Assembly (NCBI RefSeq): GCF_018596315.1
Contig: NZ_JAHEAG010000002.1
Coordinates: 682,001 to 746,000, forward strand
DNA length: 64,000 bases
Origin: Bradyrhizobium sp. SRL28
GTDB taxonomy: Bacteria; Pseudomonadota; Alphaproteobacteria; Rhizobiales; Xanthobacteraceae
Reading direction: 5' to 3'
A program made the translations under genes and the position numbers. Below the pieces are notes generated by a model. That model searched no databases, was not told the DNA's origin, and saw nothing but the letters and a program-made list of their open reading frames with translations. The first letter of the stretch is position 1; every line of letters starts with the position of its first letter. Below are positions 52,292 to 61,904 of this stretch, piece after piece.

Positions 52292-52945
52292 ATGTTTTGT
52301 ATCGCAAGTGATGCGCAGTTCTGGGACCGCATCGCGCGCAAATATGCCACCGACCCGATCGCCGATATCGCGGGCTATGAGCGCACGCTCGAGCGGACGC
52401 GACATTATCTCAGGCGGGATGAAACGGCGTTCGAGTTCGGATGCGGGACGGGAACGAGCGCGCTAAAACTTGCGCCATCCGTCGGGCGCATCATGGCGAC
52501 CGACATATCCGAAGAAATGATCGCGATCGCGCGCGAGAAGGCGAAGGCCGAAGGCTGCACCAACGCCACGTTCGAGGTGGCACGGCCCGAGGCGGCGCCG
52601 TGGCCGGACGGGACCTTCGACGTCGCTTTCGGCTTCAACGTTCTGCATCTGGTGACTGACCTCAAGGCGGTCTTGAGAGGCGTCCATCGGCTGCTGCGGC
52701 CTGGCGGGCTCTTCATTTCCAAGACGCCATGTCTGAAGGAAATGAACCCGCTGATACGCATCGCCGTGCCGTTGATGCAGCTCATCGGCAAGGCGCCCCA
52801 TGTGGCGTTCTTGTCCGCGGAGGATCTGGAACACGCGATGGCGGCGGCGGGATTTGAAATCGTTGAGATTGCCCGCCATGCCTCGCGCGGCAAGGACGTG
52901 CGGCCGTTCGTTGTGGCAAGGAAGGCGATGGCGACTCCAGCGTAG
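52292..52945 (+). CDS. Class I SAM-dependent methyltransferase
   Basis: A 217-residue methyltransferase. Motif I is AFEFGCGTGTSALKLA, followed by IMATDISEEMIAIAREKA and motif IV/V in GTFDVAFGFNVLHLV and HRLLRPGGLFISKTP. It matches the Methyltransf_11/UbiE-like class acting on small molecules. The substrate is unknown. It is followed by a degenerate repeat fragment near 52943 and then a convergent gene. Confidence 0.85.
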   Translation: MFCIASDAQFWDRIARKYATDPIADIAGYERTLERTRHYLRRDETAFEFGCGTGTSALKLAPSVGRIMATDISEEMIAIAREKAKAEGCTNATFEVARPEAAPWPDGTFDVAFGFNVLHLVTDLKAVLRGVHRLLRPGGLFISKTPCLKEMNPLIRIAVPLMQLIGKAPHVAFLSAEDLEHAMAAAGFEIVEIARHASRGKDVRPFVVARKAMATPA

Positions 52946-53025
52946 GGTGGATCAGCCAACCGCCTACGAATTCTTCGCCGATCACCCGCTCAGGGTGCCC
53001 GCGCGGGAGAAAGGCGCCGCCCGGT

Positions 53026-55425
53026 CTACTCGGGCACCTCTTGTCCGACCGTCGCCGTTGAGGTAGCAGGCGCAGATTTCACCGGCGCTTCTTGCTTTAC
53101 ATCACTCGTTGTAATGGTGGCCACGACATCGCGGGCCATCGTTTCAAGCAATGCGACCTCGTTTTCTTCCAGTGTGCGGGGTTCGGAGTCGAGAATGCAG
53201 AGCGCTCCCAGTATCAGCCCGTCGGCTGCGCGCAGCGGCGCGCCTGCGTAAAAGCGTACGTCCCACTGCTTGATCGTCTCGTTATCGGCGAAGCGCGGAT
53301 CGCGCTCGATATCCGAAATCACCAGCGTCTCGTCGTTGGCCACAACGTAGTTGCAGATCGCGTGTTCGCGGTCCATCGGCAGCAGCGTGCCTGCATCATC
53401 GGTGATCGCATCCGGCAATTTTCCGCTTTGTCCGACGAAGTATTCGCGGTCTTTATCGATAGTGGTGATCACGGCAACGCTGGTGTCGAATACGTCGGCC
53501 GCGCGTTTGGCGAGTGCGTCCAGCGCTTCACGTTTGTCACCTTCCAGGACCCCGGTCGATTTGAGCGCCTCGACCCGCTCTGCGTCGTTGTCAGGCACGG
53601 GGGCCTGTTGGGCAACCTTGGCTTCTTCAGGGTCGATGATGCGGTGAATACGATGAACCGCCTCCTCGACCGAAGTCACGACGGCATCGGCTTTGAGCTT
53701 TTCAAGGAATTCGTCGGTCAACAGTTCCGGCGGCGCCCTCCATAGCGCCAGAACGATGCGCATGTTCGGCCATCGTCGTCGCAGACGCCGGCAGGCGTGG
53801 CGGGCGGGGATGGCTGGATTCGGTGTAAAGTAACTGAGGCAGACAATGTCCGCGCCCTTCAGGTCGAGATTGGCCAGATAATCGGCATTGACGCTTGCAG
53901 CGGGTTGGGAAGCTGCGGCGATCCCTTCGAAAGCGAGCGCATGGGCCAGCATCTCGCCGGCGAGGGCATCGATCTCCCATTTTCCTCCGATGCACAGGAC
54001 CCTGGGCTTTGCCTCCGGACTCAGGGAGGAGGGGAAATCATCTCTTAGATCGTCGAGCAGCGTGTCCATTCCGCTTGCCAGGCGCAGGCGATGCTCGGCG
54101 CTTGCGTTCTGGAGATACTCCTCGCTTGCCAGACGAAGAACCTCAATGCCGATTGCATCGTAGAATGATTTGACCGAAGACTTTTCGATCTCGGTGCCTG
54201 CGATCTCGACAGCTTCGTCGGCATCATTTGCAATCAGCCGCTGATAGATGCGGGCCGGAACATCCAGTGCAGGCGTCGAGCCGAGCATGGTGTCGAGGAA
54301 GCGTAGCTGCGGCAGATTGCGCCCGAGAACCAGCAGACAAACCGTGAGGGGGGTGGAGAGGATCAGCCCTACGGGGCCCCAAAGCGCTGTCCACAATATT
54401 GCCGAGGCGATCAGCGATATGGCCGACAAGCCGGTGCTGGATCCATATAGCAACGGCTCGATGATGTTGTTGCTAATCAACTCGAGGATGACGATCAGCG
54501 CAACGGTCCAGAGCAGCATGCTCCAGCCGCTGTCGACGGCAAAGGCGAGTGCGACTGGAAAGATTGCAGCAATCAGCGGGCCGACATAGGGGACGAAGCG
54601 CATGACCGCGCCGATGGCGCCCCACAGCAGGGCGCCGGGTACGCCGATGATCCAGAGGCCGGCAGCTAGCGGGACGCCGTAACTGACGTTTACGAGTAGC
54701 TGCATCAGAAGGTATCTGCTGATACGTGCGCCAGCCTCCTGAATCGCATCGGTCGAGCGATGGAAGTTTCCTCCCAACAGGCGCAGCAACCGGTCGCGAA
54801 GATCGCCGATATCAAGCAGGGCCAGAAAGACGAAGATCAAGATGATGCCAGCGGTGGCCAGGGGCTCCGCTGAGCGCACAACCCAGGCAAATACCTGCTC
54901 GAACGGCGTTTGCGGTGTGGGGACGATTTCGACGCGCTGCGGGGCCGGACCGTCCGCGGGTTTGGTGTCCTTTGACTCCACCTCCTTCTGTAAGCGTTCG
55001 ACCGTTCTCAGCACGCCGTCCAAAAATCCCGGTGCTTGGAGATTCTGGCGCAGATCCGATAGCTTCGTCAGTATGGTCGATTGATAGGCGGGCAACTCGA
55101 CCGCGATCGAACGGACCTGTGCGCCGAGAATGACGCCTAGTCCAACCAGAGCGCACACGACGGTCACCATGACGAGACTCGTCGCGAGCAGTCTGGGCAG
55201 GCCGACCCGGGCAAGCCAGGTGACCGGCGGGTTCAGAGCGAACGTGATCAGGAATGCAATCGCGAGCGGTATGAGTATTTCGCGGCCGTAATACAGGCCG
55301 GCAAGGAGGATAGAGGCCGACACCAGAGCGGCCGCAATTTTCACAATATCCAGTTCGCGAGACGTGACCGACTCTCCGCGGACCTGGCTTGGTTGAAGCG
55401 CTGGGGCTGTAGGCAAGTTAGGCAT
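53026..55425 (-). CDS. AI-2E family permease fused to a B12-binding-like and a GAF domain
   Basis: A 799-residue multidomain protein. Residues about 25-375 form an AI-2E/PerM-type permease with about eight hydrophobic segments and the family motif [15 protein letters not shown]. Residues about 465-600 resemble a B12-binding-like Rossmann domain ([20 protein letters not shown]) without the cobalamin DxHxxG histidine. Residues about 620-775 form a GAF domain ([20 protein letters not shown] onward, with [14 protein letters not shown]). This combination is unusual; most family members end after the permease. It may couple membrane transport to intracellular ligand sensing. The substrate is unknown. 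Confidence 0.82.
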   Translation of the reverse strand: MPNLPTAPALQPSQVRGESVTSRELDIVKIAAALVSASILLAGLYYGREILIPLAIAFLITFALNPPVTWLARVGLPRLLATSLVMVTVVCALVGLGVILGAQVRSIAVELPAYQSTILTKLSDLRQNLQAPGFLDGVLRTVERLQKEVESKDTKPADGPAPQRVEIVPTPQTPFEQVFAWVVRSAEPLATAGIILIFVFLALLDIGDLRDRLLRLLGGNFHRSTDAIQEAGARISRYLLMQLLVNVSYGVPLAAGLWIIGVPGALLWGAIGAVMRFVPYVGPLIAAIFPVALAFAVDSGWSMLLWTVALIVILELISNNIIEPLLYGSSTGLSAISLIASAILWTALWGPVGLILSTPLTVCLLVLGRNLPQLRFLDTMLGSTPALDVPARIYQRLIANDADEAVEIAGTEIEKSSVKSFYDAIGIEVLRLASEEYLQNASAEHRLRLASGMDTLLDDLRDDFPSSLSPEAKPRVLCIGGKWEIDALAGEMLAHALAFEGIAAASQPAASVNADYLANLDLKGADIVCLSYFTPNPAIPARHACRRLRRRWPNMRIVLALWRAPPELLTDEFLEKLKADAVVTSVEEAVHRIHRIIDPEEAKVAQQAPVPDNDAERVEALKSTGVLEGDKREALDALAKRAADVFDTSVAVITTIDKDREYFVGQSGKLPDAITDDAGTLLPMDREHAICNYVVANDETLVISDIERDPRFADNETIKQWDVRFYAGAPLRAADGLILGALCILDSEPRTLEENEVALLETMARDVVATITTSDVKQEAPVKSAPATSTATVGQEVPE

Positions 55426-55506
55426 TTTCCTCCACGCACGAAAACGCGGACGTGCCCGTCAAGTTCCTCTTATGCCTGAGAGGAGGCGATCGAGGAGAAC
55501 CGTGCG

Positions 55507-55777
55507 CCAAAGCCGGCCTCTACGACCAGATCTGGCAGGCTTTTGCCCTGCTGCTGCCGGTGAAGACCGTCGGCGTGATGGGTGACGGTCGCACCTACGA
55601 ATACGTCGTCGGCCTGCGCGCCGTCACCTCCACCGACGGCATGACCGCAGACTTCCATTCCTTCGACATGAAATTCCTCGGCGAGACCGCGACGCGGATC
55701 ATCAACGAGGTGAAGGGCGTCAACCGGGTGGTGTATGACGTGACAAGCAAGCCGCCCGGACGATCGAGTGGGAGTAG
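55507..55777 (+). pseudogene. Duplicate of the guaA 3' end (second copy)
   Basis: About 271 bases matching the end of guaA (49770-50041), from codons for [12 protein letters not shown] to the stop. By hand count 23 codons differ, of which only two change the amino acid (Val to Leu, Tyr to His). One base is lost five codons before the end, which shifts the frame. It has no amidotransferase or ATPase part, so it cannot work. It probably is an att-site remnant left by integration at guaA. Confidence 0.88.
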
Positions 55778-55779
55778 GG

Positions 55780-56610
55780 TCAATGCGGCAAGACGGCCAT
55801 CCCTCTGTCGAAAGTATCTTTGAACCGATCAAATCCGTGGCTACCGCCGTTCACCAGTTTACGGGCCTTGAGGAGGTCGTTGTTGGCCAAGGCCCGACGG
55901 GTTGCAGCCTCCGCGTTCTTCAGGAACTGAGCCAGTATCAGGCCGGCGGTCGCGGGATCATTTGCCGATGACGGCTGTGCAATCAAGCCCACCGAGATCT
56001 GGTTGCCTATCCGCCGATAGTTGTCCCGTCCTGTCAGCTGAATGTAGCCGCGGCCCTTGAAGCGCGGGCCATCGCCATGCTCGGTGTTGCCGAGGATGCG
56101 GCCCTTCGACGTTCCGGCGTCGTAGAGGTCGAACGGGCTGCCGCCCGGGCTGGTGTTGTGTTGGCTCCTTCCTTCGTCGATGGGAACAAAGCCTTCGGTC
56201 TCGGCGCGGATTGTGGCGAGCGACATCAGGACCATTGCGCGGTCGCCAAGCTGCCGCGCCCGCAGACCTGCCAGAACGAATGGAAGGTTCGCCGTAATAT
56301 TGCTCAGCCTGGTGGCGCTTGGGAAAATGCTCTTGACGATTGCGGGCGTAACCAGTCCGGTGATGTCGCCAAGAGTTGCCGCGGGCTCGGAATCCGCCGC
56401 GCGCAGAAACGGCAGATTGACGAATCCATCGGCCCGGCCGTCGCCCTCGAGATCGACAAGACCCCACATGCCTTCACGGGAAAGGACCGTGACGACGGTG
56501 CCGAAGGGAAGCGTCCGCACGGCATTGAAATCGGTCGAAGGTCCGGCGCGCAGCCTCAGTCCGTCCCGGGCGATGACGACGAAACGGTTGCTCGTGGATG
56601 CATCTGGCAC
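55780..56610 (-). CDS. GH19-type endolysin with N-terminal SH3 domain
   Basis: A 276-residue protein. Residues about 8-65 look like a bacterial SH3 domain ([20 protein letters not shown], then GFVNLPFLR). The C-terminal part has the glycoside hydrolase family 19 signature [20 protein letters not shown] with the catalytic glutamate in [14 protein letters not shown]. Such proteins are typical phage lysins or chitinase-like muramidases. Its stop codon lies three bases after the guaA remnant. With the truncated M15 peptidase behind it, it suggests a prophage remnant. Confidence 0.83.
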   Translation of the reverse strand: MPDASTSNRFVVIARDGLRLRAGPSTDFNAVRTLPFGTVVTVLSREGMWGLVDLEGDGRADGFVNLPFLRAADSEPAATLGDITGLVTPAIVKSIFPSATRLSNITANLPFVLAGLRARQLGDRAMVLMSLATIRAETEGFVPIDEGRSQHNTSPGGSPFDLYDAGTSKGRILGNTEHGDGPRFKGRGYIQLTGRDNYRRIGNQISVGLIAQPSSANDPATAGLILAQFLKNAEAATRRALANNDLLKARKLVNGGSHGFDRFKDTFDRGMAVLPH

Positions 56611-56716
56611 GGCGTTTCTCCTCTGTTTCTCGTTTCACGGTTCCAGCCCCCGGTGGACCGGCGAGCCTGGTCCACCGGGCTGTCGCAGCACCTGACGTCG
56701 CATTCGCGGATCGACG

Positions 56717-56926
56717 CTAATGTGGACGCAGCGGTTCTTCTCGAAGATGAGTATCGCTGGTGATCTCGATGACCACGTTGAACAACGCGCGGACATCTTC
56801 CATCGGCTTGGCCAGCTTCTCCAGATTTGCCAGGTGAGCCGGCTTCGGCGTGTTCGCAATTCCCAGTGCGAGCGCGGTGCTCGAAAGCGTGAATTCTTCG
56901 AGGGAGAAGTGCGGGGTAAGCAGCAT
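56717..56926 (-). pseudogene. Truncated phage-type M15 peptidase (D-Ala-D-Ala carboxypeptidase-like)
   Basis: The 69 residues MLLTPHFSLEEFTLSSTALA, then ANTPKPAHLANLEKLAKPME and ALFNVVIEITSDTHL are the N-terminus of VanY/M15-type peptidases of phage lysis modules. The frame stops where the conserved metal-binding SxHxxGxAxD region should begin, so no active site remains. The following bases on the same strand stay open in another frame but show no M15 motif. It lies upstream of the GH19 endolysin gene. Confidence 0.7.
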
Positions 56927-57055
56927 CGGCTTGAGCCTTGCTGTTGGGTGAATATGAATTGGTATGCAATTTTTACGAGAATAGCCGAAGTCAGTGAAAG
57001 AATTCAAGCGTGATGGCCTGGGCCATACCGCTACTCTCCAGGACGTCAGTGACAA

Positions 57056-57766
57056 TCACCCGCCGCCAATCGTGGGCAGACCGGCGATGGCCTGGGACGG
57101 CGTCAGTCCGAAACATTGCTTGAAGGTCCGGGTCAGGTGCGCGGTGTCGGCGAAGCCTGCGTCCATGGCGGCCGTTCTCACGAGTGCGCCAGCTACTATC
57201 AGGCGCGCAGCATGCTGCAGTCCGGTCCACCGCTTGAATTGGCGGAAGGTGGTCCCGGTGGAATCCTTGAACATGCGAAGCGCCTGTGTGCGCTCCAGCC
57301 CCAGCCGTTCGGCCAGTTCGGTCTGGCTCATCCTCGCCATCGGTTCTGCCGCCAGGTCCGCCAGTACGGCGCTCATCCCCAGGGGAAGGCGATCTTGACC
57401 GTGGTCGAGACGCTCGCGCAGCTCTCGCTGCGCATCGGAATCGAGTTGCATCCCGGCCAGAGTCAGTTCACCGAGGCGGCCCTCAAGCCTCTCCGCCAGC
57501 GTGCCGGGACTTAGCCAACGTCCTGGCCAACGCGCGCCGTCGAGGTACATGGCGCTCAAGCCACCTTCTCCGCAGATGATGTGATGCTCGACCCCCGGCC
57601 GGATGATCACGATATCCCCGGTGACTGACTGCCCTTGGCCCACGACCGTGAGCGGCCCACGCCGCCCCCTTACCACGCAGGTGACAGGGTTCGGGTGGCG
57701 GCCGACGCCTGCGACATTGACCGAGAACACCGAGGTCGAAAAGGCGGTATCGCTTCTCGCGATCAT
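57056..57766 (-). CDS. AraC-family transcriptional regulator
   Basis: A 236-residue regulator. The N-terminal cupin-like part (VVGQGQSVTGDIVIIRPGVE with HHIICGEGGLS) is followed by an AraC DNA-binding domain with two helix-turn-helix units (MSQTELAERLGLERTQALRM and ALVRTAAMDAGFADTAHLTRTF, ending FGLTPSQAIAGLP). The ATG at 57766 is chosen over a TTG at 57778. The divergent serine hydrolase gene begins 210 bases away beyond a repeat and could be its target. Confidence 0.84.
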   Translation of the reverse strand: MIARSDTAFSTSVFSVNVAGVGRHPNPVTCVVRGRRGPLTVVGQGQSVTGDIVIIRPGVEHHIICGEGGLSAMYLDGARWPGRWLSPGTLAERLEGRLGELTLAGMQLDSDAQRELRERLDHGQDRLPLGMSAVLADLAAEPMARMSQTELAERLGLERTQALRMFKDSTGTTFRQFKRWTGLQHAARLIVAGALVRTAAMDAGFADTAHLTRTFKQCFGLTPSQAIAGLPTIGGG

Positions 57767-57783
57767 GCAGCAGCTCAAGGCGG

Positions 57784-57866
57784 GTAGGGTGGATTAGCCG
57801 CAGGCGTAATCCACCATGTTGTCGAGCGAGAACGGCGGGTTACGCTAATCGCCAACCCCGCCCTAC
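57784..57866. repeat. Palindromic intergenic repeat, family E
   Basis: GTAGGGTGGATTAGCCGCAG at the left and a GGCGGGTTACGCTAAT...CAACCCCGCCCTAC inverted repeat at the right, between the divergent AraC and hydrolase genes. Confidence 0.8.
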
Positions 57867-57976
57867 GCGCTGATCCGCAACCGCTTGCAGTGACGGCCAC
57901 CCCAGCGCAAATGCGGGATGTGCGGTGCGTGACCGCATGGTACGACGTCGGGATCGCCTCTCTGGAGTGACCCTCG

Positions 57977-59239
57977 ATGTCCGTTGCGACCGCCACCACC
58001 CAGACCGCCGCTCCAGCCGCCGCCGAGACCGATCCGCGGACACTCGGCTGGATGCAGGGCTTTCCACCGCCGCCGGATAAAACCATCATCTTCCAGGATG
58101 GCTCGTTCCGCAGCTTTCCCGAATTGCGCTGGGCATGGAGCAATATCCGCCAACTCGTGCCGACGGTGAATGTCTGGCGCGGGGAAGGGCCCGCGTCCGT
58201 GTTGCCGCGCGAAGAGCACGATATCGGCCCATCCGCGTCGGTCACAATGGACGGTCGTCCCATGACGTTCGCGCGCATGCTCGAGGAGACCTATGCGGAC
58301 GGGATCGCCGTGCTGCACCGGGGCAAGCTGATTTACGAGCGCTATTTCGGCGCGCTGAAGCCGCACAAGCCGCATATCTCGATGTCGGTGACAAAATCGT
58401 TTACCGGCACGCTCGCCGGCATGCTGGTCGCGGAGGGCAAGATCGATCCGCAGGCTCCGGTCACCGACTATGTCCCCGAGCTGAAGGCCAGCGCGTTTGG
58501 CGATGCGCGCGTGCACGAGGCGATGGATATGACCACGGGCCTCGAATACACCGAGGTCTACACCGACAAAAACTCCGGCGTGTTCGGGCTGCGGCGGGCG
58601 AACGGCATGGCGCCGATCGAGCCAGGCTATGAAGGCGCGACCAACATTTTCGATTTCCTGTGCACGCAAGCTAAGCAGGGCGAGCACGGTAACGCCTTCG
58701 CCTACAAGACCGTCAATTCCGACGTGCTGGCCTGGATCTGCCGGCGGGCGAGCGGCATGACGCTGTCCGATCTCTTATCCGAGCGCATCTGGATTCCGAT
58801 GGGTGCGGAAGAGGACGCGCATTATCACGTCGACCGCATCGGCACCGAGAGCGGCGGCGGGGGCCTTTCGACCACGCTGCGCGATCTCGCCCGCTTCGGC
58901 GAAACGATCCGCAACCACGGCCGCTTCAACGGCCGCCAGATCGTGCCGTCCCAGGTTGTCGAGGATATCGCCCGCGGCGGCGATCCCGCAAAATTCAAAC
59001 CGGCCGGCTACACCACATTGCCCGGCGCCTCGTACCGGAACCAGTGGTGGGTGACGCACAATGCGCACGGCGCCTACATGGCGCGCGGCGTTCACGGGCA
59101 GGGCATCTACATTGATCCGAAGGCCGAGATGGTGATCGCCCGCTATGCCTCGCATCCGGCCGCCGGCAACGCCGCCAACGATCCCGTGACGCTGCCGGCT
59201 TACATGGCGCTGGCGAAGGATTTGATCGCGGGAGGTTGA
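57977..59239 (+). CDS. Serine beta-lactamase-like hydrolase (class C/EstB, 6-aminohexanoate-dimer hydrolase type)
   Basis: A 420-residue protein. The catalytic SxxK is SVTK at residues 137-140, with the second motif in YKTVNSDVLAWI and the third region near HGQGIYIDPKAEM. The arrangement and the GLEYTEVYTDKNSGVFGLRR segment resemble the NylB-type subgroup, so an ester or amide hydrolase is more likely than a true antibiotic beta-lactamase. No signal peptide is seen, so it is probably cytoplasmic. It lies divergent from an AraC gene. Confidence 0.83.
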   Translation: MSVATATTQTAAPAAAETDPRTLGWMQGFPPPPDKTIIFQDGSFRSFPELRWAWSNIRQLVPTVNVWRGEGPASVLPREEHDIGPSASVTMDGRPMTFARMLEETYADGIAVLHRGKLIYERYFGALKPHKPHISMSVTKSFTGTLAGMLVAEGKIDPQAPVTDYVPELKASAFGDARVHEAMDMTTGLEYTEVYTDKNSGVFGLRRANGMAPIEPGYEGATNIFDFLCTQAKQGEHGNAFAYKTVNSDVLAWICRRASGMTLSDLLSERIWIPMGAEEDAHYHVDRIGTESGGGGLSTTLRDLARFGETIRNHGRFNGRQIVPSQVVEDIARGGDPAKFKPAGYTTLPGASYRNQWWVTHNAHGAYMARGVHGQGIYIDPKAEMVIARYASHPAAGNAANDPVTLPAYMALAKDLIAGG

Positions 59240-59262
59240 CGCCGCCGCAGAGTAGCGAAGCC

Positions 59263-59330
59263 GTAGCCCGGGCGAGCGCAGCGACCCCGGGGCCGCTGTC
59301 CCCGCATATCGCTGCGCTCATGCGGGCTAC
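59263..59330. repeat. Palindromic intergenic repeat, family D
   Basis: GTAGCCCGGGCGAGCGCAGC at the left and GCTGCGCTCATGCGGGCTAC at the right, between convergent genes. Confidence 0.82.
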
Positions 59331-59336
59331 GAAAAC

Positions 59337-60326
59337 TCAGTCCGCGATGCTGATATGTGCGTCCGTGATGACCTTGGTCCATCGATCGACATCGCTTGCA
59401 ACAAGGCTCCTGAGATAGGCTTGCGACTGCTGCTCGGGTGCGGGCGCCACGGCTCCAAGCTTCTCAAGCCGGGCAATCGTGTCCGGGTCGGCCATTGCCT
59501 TTGCGTAGGCAGCGTGGATCTTTGCCATGATGTTGTCGGGCAATCCCTTCGGGGAGAAAAATGCCGTCCATGCGTCGGCTTGATAGGCTTTCAGGCCGCT
59601 TTCCTCAGACGTCGCAGTGTCCGGAAGGACTTTCGAGCGCTGCGGAGAGGCCACGACGAACGCCTTGATCGCGCCCGCTGAAACTTGCGGGGCGACCGTA
59701 ATTACCTGGTCGCAGGAATAGTCGATGGCTCCGGCGAGCAGATCATTCATGAGCGGGCCGTTGCCACGATAGGGGATTTCGGTGGGCTTGGTTCCGACCA
59801 AGGCATTCAGCAGGGTGCATGTAAGGTGAGCGTTGGATCCGACGCCTGAATGACCGACCTTGAAATCAGGGCCTTTCTCTTTCATCAGCGCCACGAATTC
59901 CTGGAATGTCGTCGCGGGCAGATCCTTTCGCCCGAAGACCACGATGGGCGCCGAGGCCGCGAGGCCAATCGGCTCGAAATCGGTTCGGGGATCGTATTTC
60001 CTCTTCTCGTAGAGTGCGTAGGACGACGCATGAGTTCCCATATGCCCGGTGAGCAGTGTGTAGCCATCGGGCACTGCCCGCATGACGCGGATCGAGCCGA
60101 TCGTACCGCCGGCGCCGGCGACGTTTTCGATGATGATCGGCTTGCCCAGATGCCTGGACATGCCTTCCGCAACAATCCTGGCGATGACGTCGGTAGCGCC
60201 GCCTGCCGCAAACGGTACGACCATGGTGATGGCCCGGTTCGGGTAGTCTGCCTGCGCTGATGCCGAGGGGGCTATCAATAGACTGAATACCGAAGCAATC
60301 AGCGCCAGAGCCGTCACCCTTTTCAT
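59337..60326 (-). CDS. Bug/TctC-family periplasmic substrate-binding protein
   Basis: A 329-residue protein with a signal peptide (about 1-25, ending APSASAQA). The mature start YPNRAITMVVPFAAGGATDVIARIVAEG and the IENVAGAGGTIGS motif are diagnostic of Bug receptors of tripartite tricarboxylate transporters. AAGGAGGAACTCG gives a strong ribosome site for the ATG at 60326. No tctA or tctB is adjacent, as is usual for the expanded orphan Bug group. It is divergent from the dehydrogenase gene and may bind that enzyme's substrate. Confidence 0.9.
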   Translation of the reverse strand: MKRVTALALIASVFSLLIAPSASAQADYPNRAITMVVPFAAGGATDVIARIVAEGMSRHLGKPIIIENVAGAGGTIGSIRVMRAVPDGYTLLTGHMGTHASSYALYEKRKYDPRTDFEPIGLAASAPIVVFGRKDLPATTFQEFVALMKEKGPDFKVGHSGVGSNAHLTCTLLNALVGTKPTEIPYRGNGPLMNDLLAGAIDYSCDQVITVAPQVSAGAIKAFVVASPQRSKVLPDTATSEESGLKAYQADAWTAFFSPKGLPDNIMAKIHAAYAKAMADPDTIARLEKLGAVAPAPEQQSQAYLRSLVASDVDRWTKVITDAHISIAD

Positions 60327-60531
60327 TCGAGTTCCTCCTTTTTGTTTTTCGGTCGATGGCAACCCGACCTTGTTTATATGCGCGCAAGTCCGCCTGGCCG
60401 ACCGCGTCATACTATGTTCGTGGCCATCCTGGCAGACCTATTGTATCGAGATGGTTTGAGAACGTCATCGGCGATGGCACAATGCCACCAACTTTGCGCG
60501 AACGTACCGGCGCGGACCAGGAGAGATATTC

Positions 60532-61893
60532 GTGAACCTCTACGCAAAACTCCTCGCGCGCGAAGCAGAGCGGCGCCCCATCAGAGTTGGATTGATCGGC
60601 GCGGGAAAGTTTGGCGCGATGTACCTTCATCAGGCGCCGCGTACGCCTGGCGTGCATATCGTCGGCATCGCCGACCTGTCGCCATCTCGTGCGATCGAGA
60701 ACCTGAAGCGCGTCGGGTGGGCCGGGGAGCGGTACGGCGCGGCTTCCCTCGATGATGCTCTCAGGAACGGCACGACGCACCTGACCGACAATTGGGAAGC
60801 GCTCGTCAAATTTCACGGGATCGACGTGATTGCGGAGTGCACTGGTAATCCGGTGGCGGCTGTCGAACATTGCCTGGCGGCATTTTCTGCCGGCAAGCCA
60901 ATCATCAACGTGACGGTCGAGGCTGACGCTTTCTGCGGACCGATCCTGGCCCATAAGGCGAGGCAGGCCGGTGTGATTTACAGCCTTGCCTACGGTGATC
61001 AGCCGGCCCTGGCCTGCGATCTCGTGGATTGGGCGAGGGCATGCGGCTTCCCGGTGGTCGCGGCAGGTCGCGGGCACAAATGGTTGCCGCAGTATCGGGA
61101 ATCGACGCCTGAAACGGTCTGGGATTACTGGGGGCTGACAGCCGAGCAGGCGGCACGCGGTGGCATGAACCCAAAAATGTTCAATGCTTTCCTCGACGGA
61201 TCGAAGCCGGCGATCGAGTCGGCCGCGATCGCCAACGCCACTGGCCTGGAGGCGCCGTCGCAGGGCCTCGCATTCCCTCCGGGATCAGTGAACGACATTC
61301 CCGCACTCATGCGTCCCCGCTCAGAAGGAGGCGTGCTCGAAGCCAAGGGGCAAGTCGAGGTCGTGTCCTGCCTCACGGTCGACGGCGCCCAGATCCCGAA
61401 CGATATCCGAAAAGGTGTCTGGGTTTGCTTTGAAGGCGACAGTGAGTACATCCGGAATTGTTTCGAAGAGTACAACGTCGTGACCGATCCGAGTGGCCGC
61501 TACATGAGTTCCTACAAGAAATGGCACCTGATTGGTCTGGAGCTCGGAATTTCGGTCGCCGCCATTGCGCTTCGCGGTGAACCGACGGGTGTCGCAACAT
61601 GCTTCAATGCCGACGTTGCAGCGACCGCCAAAAAGAATCTGCGGCAGGGAGATACGCTCGACGGGGAGGGAGGCTACACCGTTTTCGGAAAGCTGACGCC
61701 ATCGAGCACGTCGCTGGCAAAGGGATATCTGCCGTTGGGTCTTGCGCACGATGTGCGATTGATCCGACCGGTAGCCAAGGACTCCTGCATCACCTGGGCC
61801 GATGTGGCGATCGACGAGACGCTGTCGGCTGTTCGTATCCGCAAGGAGCAGGAGGCACTTTATTCTTCGGCGGCGGGACGGACGGGCGCCTGA
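60532..61893 (+). CDS. NAD(P)-dependent oxidoreductase with homoserine dehydrogenase-like N-terminus
   Basis: A 453-residue enzyme starting from GTG, with AGGAGAGATATTC upstream. The nucleotide motif GLIGAGKFGAM lies at residues 21-30, with VIAECTGNPVAAVEHCLAAF and KPIINVTVEADA as in homoserine dehydrogenase-like Rossmann domains. The C-terminal half contains KGYLPLGLAHDVRLIRPVAK, resembling a SAF-like beta-clip region. Members are found with transporters for sugar acids or small organic acids; the substrate is unknown. It is divergent from the Bug receptor gene and followed by a broken LysR gene. Confidence 0.78.
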   Translation: MNLYAKLLAREAERRPIRVGLIGAGKFGAMYLHQAPRTPGVHIVGIADLSPSRAIENLKRVGWAGERYGAASLDDALRNGTTHLTDNWEALVKFHGIDVIAECTGNPVAAVEHCLAAFSAGKPIINVTVEADAFCGPILAHKARQAGVIYSLAYGDQPALACDLVDWARACGFPVVAAGRGHKWLPQYRESTPETVWDYWGLTAEQAARGGMNPKMFNAFLDGSKPAIESAAIANATGLEAPSQGLAFPPGSVNDIPALMRPRSEGGVLEAKGQVEVVSCLTVDGAQIPNDIRKGVWVCFEGDSEYIRNCFEEYNVVTDPSGRYMSSYKKWHLIGLELGISVAAIALRGEPTGVATCFNADVAATAKKNLRQGDTLDGEGGYTVFGKLTPSSTSLAKGYLPLGLAHDVRLIRPVAKDSCITWADVAIDETLSAVRIRKEQEALYSSAAGRTGA

Positions 61894-61904
61894 CTTGTTG
61901 CTCC

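Noticed and set aside
57977..59239. True antibiotic beta-lactamase
   Set aside because: The SxxK is present, but the overall pattern is that of NylB/esterase-type hydrolases and no signal peptide is seen.
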